From the NCBI GenBank assembly GCA_947650365.1, contig OX393551.1, positions 90,246,697 to 90,310,696 of the forward strand: a stretch of 64,000 nt of DNA, given 5' to 3'. The translations under genes and the position numbers were made by a program. Shown piece after piece: positions 1-13,877 of this stretch (its first letter is position 1; every line of letters begins with the position of its first letter). Under the pieces are notes generated by a model. That model did not search any database. It had not been told where the DNA came from and was given only the letters and a program-made list of their open reading frames with translations. This DNA is from Chamaelirium japonicum (Eukaryota > Streptophyta > Magnoliopsida > Liliales > Melanthiaceae).

Positions 1-735
1 AATTAGAATGGATCGTACGAATGAATTAGAATGGATTGTACGAAGGAATTAGAATGGATAGTACGAATGAATTAGAATGGATACCTTCGTGCAAATGAAA
101 TAGAATGGTTCGCACGAATGAATTAGAATGGATCGTACGAATGAATTAGAATGTATCGTATGAATGAATTAGATTGGATCGTATTAATGAATTAGAATGG
201 ATCGTACGAATGAATTAGAATAGATCGTACGAATGAATTAGAATGGATACGAATGGATCGTACGAATGAGTAAGAATGGATCGTACGAATGAAATAGAAT
301 GGATTGTATGAATGAATTAGAATGGATACATTCGTGCGAATGAATTAGGATAGATCGTATAAATGAATTAGAATGGATCGTACGAATGTATTAGAATGGA
401 TACATTCGTGCGAATGAATTAGAATGGATCGTATGAATCAATTAGAATCGATCGTACGAATGAATTACAATGGATCATGCGAATGAATTAGAATGGATCG
501 TGCGAATGAATTAGAATGGATCGTATGAATGAATTTGAATGGATCGTGCGAATGACTTAGAATGGATCGTACGAATGAATTAGAATAGATTGTGCGAATG
601 AATTAGAATGGATCGTACGAATGAATTAGAATGGATCGTACGAATGAATTAGAATGGATCGTATGAATGAATTAGAATGGATCGTGCGAATGAATTAGAA
701 TGGATCGTACGAATGACATAGAATGGATTCGAACG
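1..735 (+). repeat. Satellite block, F orientation
   Basis: About 32 F units, entered mid-array. It includes the signature GGATACCTTCGTGCAAATG near 76 (part of string A), a short GGATACGAATGG unit near 245, and 28-bp long units near 325 and 390. It ends in the GGATTC-AACGAATGTATCC flip junction at about 727-742. Confidence 0.93.
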
Positions 736-1039
736 AATGTATCCATTCTAATTTATTCGTACGATCCATTCTAGTTCATTCGTACAATCCATTCTAATTC
801 ATTCGCACGATCCATTCGTATTCACACAAACGATCCATTCTAATTCATTCATATGATCCATTCAAATTCATTCGCACGAATGTATCTATTCTAATTCATT
901 CGTACGATCCATTCTAATTCATTTGTACGAATGTATCTACTCTAATTCATTCATACGATCCATTCTAATTCATTCGCACGAATGTATCCATTCCAATTCT
1001 TTCGTACGATCAATTCTAATTCATTCACACGATCTATTC
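736..1039 (-). repeat. Satellite block, R orientation
   Basis: About 13 R units with three long units (near 870, 930, 985) and a variant of the CACTCAAACG marker near 820-835. It returns to F at TTCGAGAATGG, about 1037-1047, a flip I did not see copied elsewhere. Confidence 0.92.
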
Positions 1040-2740
1040 GAGAATGGATCGTATTAATGAATTAGAATGGATCGTGCGAATGAATTAGAATGGATCGTAC
1101 GAATGAGTAAGAATGGACCGTGCGAATGAATTAGAATGGATCGTGCGAATGAATTAGAATGGATCGTACGAATGAATTAGAATGTATACATTCGTGCGAA
1201 TGAATTAGAATGGATCGTATGAATGAATTAGAGTGGATACATTCGTACAAATGAATTAGAATGGATCGTACGAATGAATTAGAATGGATACATTCGTGCG
1301 AATGAATTAGAATGGATCATATGAATGAATTAGAATGGATCGTTTGAGTGAATGCGAATGGATCGTGCGAATGAATTAGAATGGATTGTACGAATGAATT
1401 AGAATGGATCGTACGAATGAATTAGAATGGATCGTATGAATGAATTAGAATGGATCGTACGAATGAATTAGAATGGATCGTACGAATGAATTAGAATGGA
1501 TTGAATTAGAATGAATCGTACGAATGTATTAGATTGGATCGTATGAATGAATTAGAATGGATCGTGCGAATGAATTAGAATGGATCGTGCGAATGAATTA
1601 GAATGGATCGTATGAATGAATTAGAATGGATCGTATGAATGAATTAGATTGGATCGTATTAATGAATTTGAATGGATCATACGAATGAATTAGAATAGAT
1701 CGTACGAATGAATTAGAATGGATACGAATGGATCGTACGAATGAGTAAGAATGGATCGTACGAATGAAATAGAATGGATTGTACGAATGAATTAGAATGG
1801 ATACATTCGTGCGAATGAATTAGGATGGATCGTATGAATGAATTAGAATGGATCATACGAATGAATTAGAATGGATACATTCGTGCGAATGAATTAGAAT
1901 GGATCGTATGAATGAATTAGAATCGATCGTACGAATGAATTAGAATGGATCATGCGAATGAATTAGAATGGATCGTGCGAATGAATTAGAATGGATCGTA
2001 TGAATGAATTAGAATGGATTGTATGAATGAAATAGAATGGATCGTGCGAATGAATTAGAATGGATCGTACGAATGAATTAGAATGGTTCGTACGAAGGAA
2101 TTAGAATGGATAGTACGAATGAATTAGAATGGATACCTTCGTGCAAATGAAATAGAATGGATCGTACGAATAAATTAGAATGGATCTTTTGAGTGAATGC
2201 GAATGGATCGTGCGAATGAATTAGAATGGATTGTACGAATGAAATAGAATGGATCGTATGAATGAATTAGAATGGATTAAATTAGAATGAATCGTACGAA
2301 TGAATTAGAATGAATCATACCGTACGAATAAATTAGAATGGATCATACGAAGGAATTAGAATGGATCGTACGAATGAATTAGAATGGATCGTACGAAGGA
2401 ATTAGAATGGATCGTACGAAGGAATTAGAATGGATAGTACGAATGAATTAGAATGGATACCTTCGTGCAAATGAATTAGATTGGATCGTACGAATGAGTA
2501 AGAATGGATCGTACGAATGAAATAGAATGGATCATATGAATGAATTAGAATGGATCGCGTGAATGAATTAGAATGGATCGTACGAATGAATTAGAATAGA
2601 TTGTGCGAATGAATTAGAATGGATCGTACGAATGAATTAGAATGGATCGTACAAATGAATTAGAATGGATCGTATGAATGAATTAGAATGGATCGTGCGA
2701 ATGAATTAGAATGGATCGTACGAATGAAATAGAATGGATT
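1040..2740 (+). repeat. Satellite block, F orientation, with strings D and A
   Basis: String D lies at about 1186-1378 (GAGTGGATACATTCG units followed by CGTTTGAGTGAATGCG). A second TTTGAGTGAATG marker is near 2186. String A begins near 2273 (15-bp short unit, then GAATCATACCGTACG) and runs to about 2540. The block ends in the GGATTCGCACGAATG flip junction at about 2738-2760. Confidence 0.93.
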
Positions 2741-2925
2741 CGCACGAATGTATCCATTCTAATTCATTCGTACGATCCATTCTAATTCATTCGTACAATC
2801 CATTCTAATTCATTTGCACGATCCATTCTAATTCATTCGCACGAATGAATCCATTCTAATTCATTCGTATGATCCATTCTAATTCATTAGCATGAATGTA
2901 TCCATTCTAATTCTAATTCATTCGT
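2741..2925 (-). repeat. Satellite block, R orientation
   Basis: About eight R units. The return to F is centred exactly on the palindrome TTCGTACGAA at 2921-2930. Confidence 0.92.
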
Positions 2926-4562
2926 ACGAATGAATTAGAATAGATTGTGCGAATGAATTAGAATGGATCGTACGAAGGAATTAGAATGGATAGTACGAAT
3001 GAAGTAGAATAGATTGTGCGAATGGATTAGAATGGATCATATGATTGAGTAAGAAAGGATTGTACGACTGAATTAGAATGAATTAGAATGGATTCATTCG
3101 TGCGAATGAATTAGAATGGATCATACGATTGAGTAAGAATGGATTGTACGAATGAGATAGAATGGATCGTTCGAATGAATTAGAATGGATCATATGAATG
3201 AATTAGAATGGATCGTATGAATGAATTAGAATGGATCGTGCGAATAAATTAGAATGGATCATATGCATGAATTAGAATGGATACGAATGAATTAGAATGG
3301 ATCGTATGAAAGAATTAGAATTGATCGTACGAAGGAATTAGAATGGATCGTGAATTAGAATGGATCGTACGAATGAATTAGAATGGATACATTCGTGCGA
3401 ATGAATTAGAATGGATCATATGAATGAATTAGAATGGATCGTTTGAGTGAATGCGAATGGATCGTACGAATGAAATAGAATAGATCGTACGGATAAATGA
3501 ATTTGGATCGTGCTAATGAAATAGAATAGATCGTACGAATGAATTAGAATGGATCGTACTAATGAATTATAATAGATTGTGCGAATGAATTAGAATGGAT
3601 CGTACGAATGAATTAGAAAGGATATATTCGTGTGAATGAATTAGAATAGATCGTACGAATGAGATAGAATGGATCGTACGAATGAATTAGAATGGATACA
3701 TTCATGCGAATGAATTAGAATGGATCATTCGAATGAATTAGAATGGATCGTACGAATGAAATAGAATGGATTGTACGAACGAGATAGAATGGATCGTATG
3801 AATGAATTAGAATGGATACATTCTTGCGAATGAATTAGAATGGATCGTACGAAGGAATTAGAATGGATCGTGCGAATGAATTAGAATGGATCATACGAAT
3901 GAATTAGAATGGATCGTACGAATGAAATAGAATGGATTGTACGAATGAGATAGAATGGATCGTGCGAATGAATTAGAATGGATCGTTTTAATGAATTAGA
4001 ATGGATCGTGCGAATGAATTAGAATGGATCGTACGAAGGAATTAGAATGGATAGTACGAATGAATTAGAATGGATACCTTCGTGCAAATGAATTAGAATG
4101 GATCGTACGAATGAAATAGAATGGATCGTGCGAATGAATTAGAATGGATCGTACGAATGAATTAGAATGGATCGTACGAATGACTTAGAATGGATCGTTC
4201 GAATGAATTAGAATAGATTATGCGAATGAATTAGAATGGATCGTACGAATGAATTAGAAAGGATACATTCGTGCGAATGAATTAGAATGGATTGTATGAG
4301 TGTGAATGAATTAGAATGGATTGTGCGAATGAATTAGAATGGATCGTACGAATGAATTAGAATGGATCGTACGAATGAATTAGAATGGATCGTACGAATG
4401 AATTAGAATGGATACATTCGTGCAAAAGAATTAGAATGGATCGTGCGAATGAATTAGAATGGATCGTGCGAATGAATTAGAATGGATCGTACGAATAAAT
4501 TAGAATGGATCGTACGAATGAATTAGAATTGATCGTACGAATGAATTAGAAAGGATACATTC
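2926..4562 (+). repeat. Satellite block, F orientation, with string C
   Basis: Holds string C near 3010-3160 (GTGCGAATGGATTAG then GATTGAGTAAGAAAGG), the GGATAAATGAATTTGG marker near 3490, and GTATGAGTGTGAATG near 4295. It flips at GATACATTCGAATTC, 4553-4567. Confidence 0.93.
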
Positions 4563-5203
4563 GAATTCATTCGTACGATCCATTCTAATTCCTTCGTACG
4601 ATCCATATTCTAATTCATTCGCACGATCCATTCTAATTCATTCATACGATCCATTCTAATTTATTGGCACGATCCATTCTAATTCATTCGTACGATCCAT
4701 TCTAATTCATTCGCACAATCTATTCTAATTCATTCGAACGATCCATTCTAATTCATTCATACGATCCATCCTACTTCATTCGTACGATCTATTCTATTTC
4801 ATTCGTACAATCCTTTCTTCCTCAATCGTATGATCCATTCTAATCCATTCCCACAATCAATGCTAATTCATTCGTACGATCCTTTCTAATTCATTCGTAC
4901 GATCCATTCTAATTCCTTCGTATGATCCATTCTAATTCATTCGTACAGTATGATCCATTCTAATTCATTCGCACAATCTATTCTAATTCATTCGTATGAT
5001 CCATTCTAATCCATTCTACGATCCATTCTAATTCATTCGTACGTTCCATTCTAATTCATTAGCACGATCAATGCTAATTCATTCGTACGATCCATTCTAT
5101 TTCATTCGCACGATCCATTCTAATTCATTTGCACGATCCATTCTAATTCATTCATATAATCCATTCTAATTCTTTTGCACGAATGTATCCATTCTAATTC
5201 ATT
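4563..5203 (-). repeat. Satellite block, R orientation
   Basis: Contains string C reversed near 4780-4860 (CTCAATCGTATGATCC, then CTAATCCATTCCC). It returns to F at ATTCATTACGAATGAG near 5200. Confidence 0.92.
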
Positions 5204-5869
5204 ACGAATGAGTAAGAATGGATTGTACGAATGAATTAGAATGGATACATTCGTGCGAATGAATTAGAATGGATCATACGAATGAGAAAGAATGGATCGT
5301 ACGAATGAAATATAATGGATTGTACGAATGAATTAGAATGGATCGTACGAATGAATTAGCATTGATCGTGCTAATGAATTAGAATGGAACGTACGAATGA
5401 ATTAGAATGGATCGTAGAATAAATTAGAATGGATCGTACGAATGAATTAGAATAGATTGTGCGAATGAATTAGAATGGATCATACCGTACAAATGAATTA
5501 GAATGGATCATACGAAGGAATTAGAATGGATCGTACGAATGAATTAGAAAGGATCGTACGAATGAATTAGCATTGATTGTGCGAATGGATTAGAATGGAT
5601 CATACGATTGAGTAAGAAAGGATTGTACGAATGAAATAGAATAGATCATACGAATGAATTAGAATGGATCGTATGAATGAATTAGAATGGATCGTTCGAA
5701 TGAATTAGAATAGATTGTGCGAATGAATTAGAATGGATCGTACGAATGAATTAGAATGGATCGTGCGAATAAATTAGAATGGATCGTATGAATGAATTAG
5801 AATGGATCGTGCGAATGAATTAGAATATGGATCGTATGAAGGAATTAGAATGGATCGTACGAATGAATT
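5204..5869 (+). repeat. Satellite block, F orientation, with string C
   Basis: String C recurs near 5575-5650. The block ends at GAATGAATTCGAATGTATCC (about 5861-5880), a junction also found near 23404 and 36251 and, complemented, near 4556. Confidence 0.93.
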
Positions 5870-7317
5870 CGAATGTATCCTTTCTAATTAATTCGTACGA
5901 TCCATTCTAATTCATTCGTACGATCCATTCTAATTAATTCATACGATCCATTCTAATTCATTCGCACGATCCATTCTAATTCATTCGCACGATCCATTCT
6001 AATTCATTCATACAATCCATTCTAATTCTTTTGCACGAATGTATCCATTCTAATTCATTCGTACGATCCATTCTAATTCATTCGTACGATCCATTCTAAT
6101 TCATTCGCACAATCCATTCTAATTCATTCACTCATACGATCCATTCTAATTCATTCGCACGAATGTATCCTTTCTAATTCATTTGTACGATCCATTCTAA
6201 TTCATTCGCACAATCTATTCGAATTCATTCAAACGATCCATTCTAAGTCATTCGAACGATCCATTCTAATTCATTCGTACGATCCATTCTAATTCATTCG
6301 CACGATCCATTCTATTTCATTCGTACGATCCATTCTAATTCATTTGCACGAAGGTATCCATTCTAATTCATTCGTACTATCCATTCTAATTCCTTCGTAC
6401 GATCCATTCTAATTCATTCGCACGATCCATTCTAATTCATTAATACGATCCATTCTAATTCATTCGCACGATCCATTCTATCTCATTCGTACAATCCATT
6501 CTATTTCATTCGTACGATCCATTCTAATTCATTCGTATGATCCATTCTAATTCATTCGCACGATCCATTCTAATTCATTCGTACGATCCATTCTAATTCA
6601 TTCGCATGAGTGTATCCATTCTAATTCATTCGTACGATCCATTCTATCTCATTCGTACAATCCATTCTATTTCATTCGTACGATCCATTCTAATTCATTC
6701 GTATGATCCATTCTAATTCATTCGCATGAATGTATCCATTCTAATTCATTTGTACGAACCATTCTATCTCATTCGTACGATCTATTCTAATTCATTCGCA
6801 CGAATATATCCTTTCTAATTCATTCGTACGATCCATTCTAATTCATTCGCACAATCTATTCTAATTCATTAGTACGATCCATTCTAATTCATTCGTACGA
6901 TCCATTCTAATTCATTAGCACGATCCAAATTCATTTATCCGTACGATCTATTCTATTTCATTCGTACGATCCATTCGCATTCACTCAAACGATCCATTCT
7001 AATTCATTCATATGATCCATTCTAATTCATTCGCACGAATGTATCCATTCTAATTCATTCGTACGATCCATTCTAATTCACGATCCATTCAAATTCCTTC
7101 GTATGATCCATTCGAATTCATTCGTACGATCCATTCTAATTCATTCATACAATCCATTCTAATTCATTCGCACAATCTATTCTAATTCATTCGTACGATC
7201 CATTCTAATTCATTCGCACGATCCATTCTAATTCATTCGAACGATCCATTCTATTTCATTCGTAAGATCCATGCTAATTCATTCGTACGATCCATTCTAA
7301 TTCATTCGTACATTCGT
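5870..7317 (-). repeat. Longest R block of the window
   Basis: About 63 R units without a flip. String A reversed is at about 6323-6395 (CATTTGCACGAAGGTATCC, CGTACTATCC, CCTTCGTACG). GATCCAAATTCATTTATCC is near 6925 and CATTCACTCAAACG near 6970. The return to F is centred on TTCGTACGAA at 7313-7322. Confidence 0.93.
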
Positions 7318-7876
7318 ACGAAGGAAATAGAATGGAGAATGGATCATGCGAATGAATTAGAATAGATCGTGCGATAAGAATGGATCGTACGAATGAATTA
7401 GAATGGATACATTCGTGCAAATGAATTAGAATGGATCATATGAATGAATTAGATTGGATCGTATGAATGAATTAGAATGGATCGTGTGAATGAATTAGAA
7501 TGGATCGAACGAATGAATTAGAATGGATCGTACGAATGAATTAGAATGGATACATTCGTGCAAAAGAATTAGAATGGATCGTATGAATGAAATAGAATAG
7601 ATCGTACGAATGAATTAGAATGGATCATGCTAATGAATTAGAATTGATCGTACGAATGAATTATAATAGATTGTGCGAATGAATTAGAATGGATCGTACG
7701 AATGAATTGGAATGGATACATTCGTGCGAATGAATTAGAATGGATCGTTTGAATGAATTAGAGTGGATACATTCGTACAAATGAATTAGGATGGATCGTA
7801 TGAATGAATTAGAGTGGATACATTCGTACGAATGAATTAGAATGGATCGTACGAATGAAATAGAATGGATTCGCAC
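7318..7876 (+). repeat. Satellite block, F orientation, with string B
   Basis: Has the CGATAAGAATGG length variant near 7371 and string B at about 7700-7850 (GAATTGGAATGG, GAGTGGATACATTCGTAC, AATTAGGATGG). A 75-codon open frame at 7661-7888 on the minus strand is a repeat by-product. It ends in the GGATTCGCACGAATG junction near 7868. Confidence 0.92.
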
Positions 7877-8912
7877 GAATGTATCCATTCTAATTCATTC
7901 GTACGATTCATTCTAATTCATTCGCACGATCCATTCTAATTCATTCGCACGAATGTATCCATTCTAATTCATTCGTATGATCCATTCTAATTCATTCATA
8001 CGAATGAATTAGAATGGATACATTCGTGCGAATGAATTAGAATGGATCGTGCGAATGAATTAGAATGGATCGTACGAATGAATTAGAATGGATACATTCG
8101 TGCGAATCCATTCTATTTCATTCGTACGATCCATTCTAATTCATTCGCACGATCCATTCTAATTCATTCATATGATCCATTCTAATTCATTCGTACGATC
8201 CATTCTAATTCATTCGTACGATCCATTCTAATTCATTCGCACAATCTATTCTAATTCATTCGTACGATCCATTCTAATTCATTCGCACAATCCATTCTAA
8301 TTCATTCGAACGATCCATTCTGATTCATTCGCACGATCGTATGAATGAATTAGAATGGATACATTCGTACGAAGGAATTAGAATGGATCGTGCGAATGAA
8401 TTAGAATGGATCGTGCGAATGAATTAGAATGGATTCATTCGTGCGAATGAATTAGAATGGATCGTACGAATGAGTAAGAATGGATCGTACGAATGAATTA
8501 GAATGGATTGAATTAGAATGAATCGTACGGATGAATTAGAATGGATCGTATGAATGAATTAGAATGGATCGTACGAATGAATTAGAATGGATTGAATTAG
8601 AATGAATCGTACGAATGAATTAGAATGAATCATACCGTACGAATGAATTAGAATGGATCGTACGAATTGAATAGAATGGATTCGCACGAATGTATCCATT
8701 CTAATTCATTCGTACTATCCATTCTAATTACTTCGTACGATCCATTCTAATTCATTCGCACGAATGTATCCATTCTAATTCATTCGTATGAATGAATTAG
8801 AATGGATCATACGAATGAATTAGAGTGGATACATTCGTGCGAATGAATTAGAATGGATCATTCGAATGAATTAGAATGGATCGTACGAATGAATTTGAAT
8901 GGATACATTCGT
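7877..8912. repeat. Mosaic of short alternating blocks
   Basis: R 7877-7999, F 8000-8104, R 8105-8337, F 8338-8685, R 8686-8786, F 8787-8912. The F-to-R edges use the 28-bp junction in both of its orientations (near 8091, 8679 and 8899). R-to-F edges at 8000 and 8787 sit on CATTCATACGAATG and CATTCGTATGAATG, palindrome variants. The start of string A (short unit, CATACCGTACG) is at 8500-8645. Confidence 0.88.
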
Positions 8913-9546
8913 GCGAATCCATTCTATTTCATTCGTACGATCCATTCTAATTCATTTGCACGATCCATTCTAATTCATTCATACGATCCATTCTAATTCA
9001 TTCGCACGATCCATTCTAATTCATTCGCACAATCCATTCTAATTCATTAATACGATTCATTCTAATTCATTCGCACGATCCATTCTAATTCATTCACACT
9101 CATACGATCCATTCTAATTCATTCGTATGATCCATTCTAATTCATTCGCACAATCTATTCTAATTCATTCGTACGATCCATTCTAATTCATTCGCACGAT
9201 CCATTCTAATTCATTCATACGATCCATTCTATTTCATTCGTACAATCCATTCTTACTCATTCGTACGATCCATTCTAATTCATTTGCGCGAAGGTATCCA
9301 TTCTAATTCATTCGTACAATCCATTCTAATTCCTTCGTACGATCCATTCTAATTCATTCGTACGATCCATTCTAATTCATTCGTACGATCCATTCTAATT
9401 CATTCGCACGATCCATTCTAATTCATTCATACGATCCATTCTATTTCATTCGTATGATCCATTCTAATTCATTCGTACGGTATGATTCATTCTAATTCAT
9501 TCGTACGATTCATTCTAATTCAATCCATTCTAATTCATTCGTACGA
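8913..9546 (-). repeat. Satellite block, R orientation, with reversed string A
   Basis: CATTCACACTCATACG is near 9092, and string A reversed runs from about 9210 to 9540, including GTACGGTATGATTC near 9475 and a 15-bp short unit near 9520. The return to F is centred on GTACGATCGTAC at 9541-9552. Confidence 0.92.
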
Positions 9547-9970
9547 TCGTACGAATGAAATAGAATGGATCGTACGAATGAGTTAGAATGGATCGTATGA
9601 ATGAATTAGAATGGATCGTGCGAATGAATTAGAATGGATCGTACGAATGAAATAGAATGGATTCGCCCGAATGTATCCATTCTAATTCATTTGTACGATC
9701 CATTCTATCTCATTCGTAGAATCCATTCTATTTCATTCGTACGATCCATTCTAATTCATTCATACGATCCATTCTAATTTATTCGCACGATCCATTCTAA
9801 TTCATTCATACGATCCATTCTAATTCATTCATATGATCCATTCTAATTCATTCGCATGATCCATTCTAATTCATTCGTACGATCCATTCTAATTCATTCG
9901 CACGATCCATTCTAATTCATTCGCACGATCCATTCTAATTCATTCATACGATCCATTCTAATTCATTCGT
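9547..9970. repeat. Short F block then R block
   Basis: F 9547-9667 followed by R 9668-9970. The F-to-R edge is a GGATTCGCCCGAATG variant of the 28-bp junction near 9659; the R-to-F edge is CATTCGTACAAATG near 9965. Confidence 0.88.
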
Positions 9971-12884
9971 ACAAATGAATTAGAATAGATCGTACGAATG
10001 AATTAGAATGGATACGAATGGATCGTACGAATGAGTAAGAATGGATCGTACGAATGAAATAGAATGGATTGTACGAAGGAATTAGAATGGATCATACGAA
10101 TGAATTAGAATGGATTCATTCGTGCGAATGCATTAGAATGGATCGTACGAATGGGTAGAATGGATCGTGCGAATGAATTAGAATAGATCGTACGAATGAA
10201 ATAGAATGGATTGTACGAATGAGATAGAATGGATCGTACGAATGAATTAGAATGGATACATTCATGCGAATGAATTAGAATGGATCATACGAATAAATTA
10301 GAATGGATTCATTCAGGCGAATGAATTAGAATGGATCATACGAATGAGTAAGAATGGATCGTACGAATGAATTAGAATGGATTGAATTAGAATGAATCGT
10401 ACGAATGAATTTGAATGGATCGTACGAATGAATTAGAATGGATCGTACGAATGAATTAGAATGGATTGAATTAGAATGAATCGTACGAATGAATTAGAAT
10501 GAATCATACCGTACGAATGAATTAGAATGGATCATACGAAGGAATTAGAATGGATCGTACGAATGAATTAGAATGGATCGTAGGAATGAATTAGAATGGA
10601 TCGTACGAAGGAATTAGAATGGATCGTACGAAGGAATTAGAATGGATAGTACGAATTAATTAGAATGGATACCTTCGTGCAAATGAATTAGAATGGATCG
10701 TACGAATGAGTAAGAATGGATCGTACGAATAAAATAGAATGGATCGTACGAATGAATTAGAATAGATTGTGCAAATGGATTAGAATGGATCATACGATTG
10801 AGTAAGAAAAGATTGTACGAATGAATTAGAATGGATTGTACGAATAAATTAGAATGGATCGTACGAATGAATTAGAATAGATTGTACGAATGAATTAGAA
10901 TGGATCGTACGAATGAGTAAGAATGGATCGTACGAATGAATTAGAATGGATTGTACGAATGAATTAGAATGGATCGTACGAATGAAATAGAATGGATCGT
11001 ATGAATGAATTAGAATGGATCGTGCGAATGAATTAGAATGGATCGTACGAATGAAATAGAATGGATTCGCACGAATGAATTAGAATGGATCGTTCGAATG
11101 AATTAGAATAGATTGTGCGAATGAATTAGAATGGATCGTCCGAATGAATTAGAAAGGATATATTCATGCGAATGAATTAGAATAGATCGTATGAATGAAT
11201 TAGATTGGATCGTATTAATGAATTAGAATGGATTGTGCGAATGAATTAGAATGGATCGTACGAATGAATTAGAATGGATACATTCGTGCGAATGAATTAG
11301 AATGGATCGTATGAATGAATTAGAATCGATCGTACGAATGAAATAGAATGGATTGTACGAATGAGATAGAATGGATCTTGTACGAATGAGATAGAATGGA
11401 TCGTACGAATGATTTAGATTGGATCGTGCGAATGAATTAGAATTGATCGAATGAATGAATTAGAATGGATACAATCGTACGAATGAATTAGAATGGATCG
11501 TACGAATGAATTAGAATGGATCGTACGAAGGAATTAGAATGGATCGTACGAAGGAATTAGAATGGATACGTTCGTGCAAATGAATTAGAATGGATCGTGC
11601 GAATGAATTAGAATGTATCGTGCGAATGAATTAGAATGGATCGTGCGAATGAATTAGAATGGATCGTACGAATGAATTAGAATGGATCATACGAAGGAAT
11701 TAGAATGGATCGTGCTAATGAATTAGAATGGATCGTACGAATGAATTAGAATGGATCGTACTAATGAATTAGAATAGATTGTGCGAATGAATTAGAATGG
11801 ATCGTACGAATGAATAAGAATGGATCATGCTAATGAATTAGAATGAGATAGAATGGATCGTGCAAATGAATTAGAATGGATCGTACAAATGAATTAGAAT
11901 GGATCGTACGAATGAATTAGAATGGATCGTATGAATGAATTAGAATTGATCGTGCTAATGAAATAGAATGGATTGTACGAATGAGATAGAATGGATCGTA
12001 CGAATGAATTAGAATGGATACATTCATGCGAATGAATTAGAATGGATCATACGAATGAATTAGAATGGATCGTATGAATGAATTAGAATTGATCGTGCGA
12101 ATGAATTAGAATGGATCGTGCGAATGAATTAGAATGGATCGTACGAATGAATTAGAATGGATCGTATGAATGAATTAGATTGGATCGTATTAATGAATTA
12201 GAATGGATCGTGCGAATGAATTAGAATGGATCGTACGAATGACTTAGAATGGATCGTTCGAATGAATTAGAATAGATTGTGCGAATGAATTAGAATGGAT
12301 CGTACGAATGAATTAGAATGGATACATTCGTGCGAATGAATTAGAATGGATCATACGAATGAATTAGAATGGATTGTGCGAATGAATAAGAATGGATCGT
12401 ACGAATGAATTAGAATGGATCGTATGAATGAATTAGAATGGATCGTACGAATGAATTAGAATGGATCGTACGAATGAATTAGAATGGATTGAATTAGAAT
12501 GAATCGTACGAATGAATTAGGATTGATCGTGCTAATGAATTAGAATGGAACGTACGAATGAATTAGAATGGATCGTAGAATGGATCGTATGAATGAATTA
12601 GAATGGATCGTATGAATGAATTAGAATGGATCATGCGAATGAATTAGAATGGATCGTACGAATGAATTAGAATAGATTGTGCGAATGAATTAGAATGGAT
12701 CGTACGAATGAATTAGAATGGATCGTACGAATGAATTAGAATGGATCGTATGCATGAATTAGAAAGGATCGTGCGAATGAATTAGAATGGATCGTACGAA
12801 GGAATTAGAATGGATCGTATGAATGAATTAGAATGGACTGTGCGAATGAATTAGAATGGATCGTACGAATGAAATAGAATGGAT
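9971..12884 (+). repeat. Longest block of one orientation (F, 2.9 kb)
   Basis: About 127 F units with no flip. 10200-10745 (string A with a preceding GATTCATTC section) matches 38517-39062 at a constant offset of 28317. A string C fragment lies near 10765-10830. GGATTCGCACGAATGAATTAG near 11060 shows the left half of the 28-bp junction without an actual flip. The block ends in that junction near 12880. Confidence 0.94.
10200..10745 (+). repeat. Duplicated segment with string A, copy 1
   Basis: Matches 38517-39062 at a constant offset of 28317 (checked at 10258, 10505 and 10671). It holds the fullest F copy of string A. Confidence 0.87.
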
Positions 12885-13313
12885 TCGCACGAATGTATCC
12901 ATTCTAATTCATTCGTACGATCCATTCTAATTCATTCGTACAATCCATTCTAATTCATTCATACAATCCATTCTAATTCATTCGCACGATCCATTCTAAT
13001 TCATACGATCCATTCTAATTCATTCGTACGATCCATTCTAATTCAATCCATTCTAATTCATTCGTACGATCCATTCTTACTCGCACAATCTATTCTAATT
13101 CATTTGTACGATCCATTCTAATTCATTCATACGATCCATTCGTATCCATTCTAATTCATTCATACGATCTATTCTAATTCATTCGTACGATCCATTCTAA
13201 TTCATTAATACGATCCATTCTAATTCATTCATACGATCCATTCTATTTCATTCGTACGATCCTTTCTTACTCATTCGCGCGATCCATTCTAATTCATTCG
13301 TACGATCCATTCT
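12885..13313 (-). repeat. Satellite block, R orientation
   Basis: Includes one 15-bp short unit near 13045 and CTTACTC variants. The return to F is centred on the perfect palindrome CCATTCTAGAATGG at 13307-13320, which I did not see at any other flip. Confidence 0.92.
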
Positions 13314-13877
13314 AGAATGGATTGTATGAATGAATTAGAATGGATCGTGCGAATGAATTAGAATGGATCGTACGAATGAATTAGATTGGATACATTCGTG
13401 CGAAAGAATTAGAATAGATCGTATGAATGAATTAGAATGGATCGTGCGAATGAATTAGAATGGATCGTACGAATGAAATAGAATGGATTGTACGAATGAG
13501 ATAGAATGGATCGTACGAATGAATTAGAATGGATACATTCATGCGAATGAATTAAAATGGATCGTATGAATGAATTAGAGTGGATACATTCGTACAAATG
13601 AATTAGGATGGATCGTATGAATGAATTAGAGTGGATACATTCGTATGAATGAATTAGAATAGATTGTGCGAATGAATTAGAATGGATCGTACGAATGAAT
13701 TAGAGTGGATCGTGCGAATGAATTAGAATGGATCGTATTAATGAATTAGAATGGATCGTGCGAATAAATTAGAATGGATCGTACGAATGAGTAAGAATGG
13801 ATTATGCGAATGAATTAAAATGGATTGTACGAATGAATTAGAATGGATCGTACAAATGAATTAGAATGGATACATTC
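13314..13877 (+). repeat. Satellite block, F orientation, inverted partner of 31.6 kb
   Basis: 13330-13650 is the reverse complement of about 31585-31900: coordinates sum to 45235 at several checked points (for example GGATG at 13606-13610 and CATCC at 31625-31629). It ends in the complement form of the 28-bp junction near 13868. Confidence 0.92.
13330..13650 (+). repeat. Inverted duplicate, arm 1
   Basis: Complementary to 31585-31900. The 62-codon frames at 13409-13597 (minus) and 31638-31826 (plus) translate to sequences that differ at one residue, which is only possible if the DNA was copied. Confidence 0.88.
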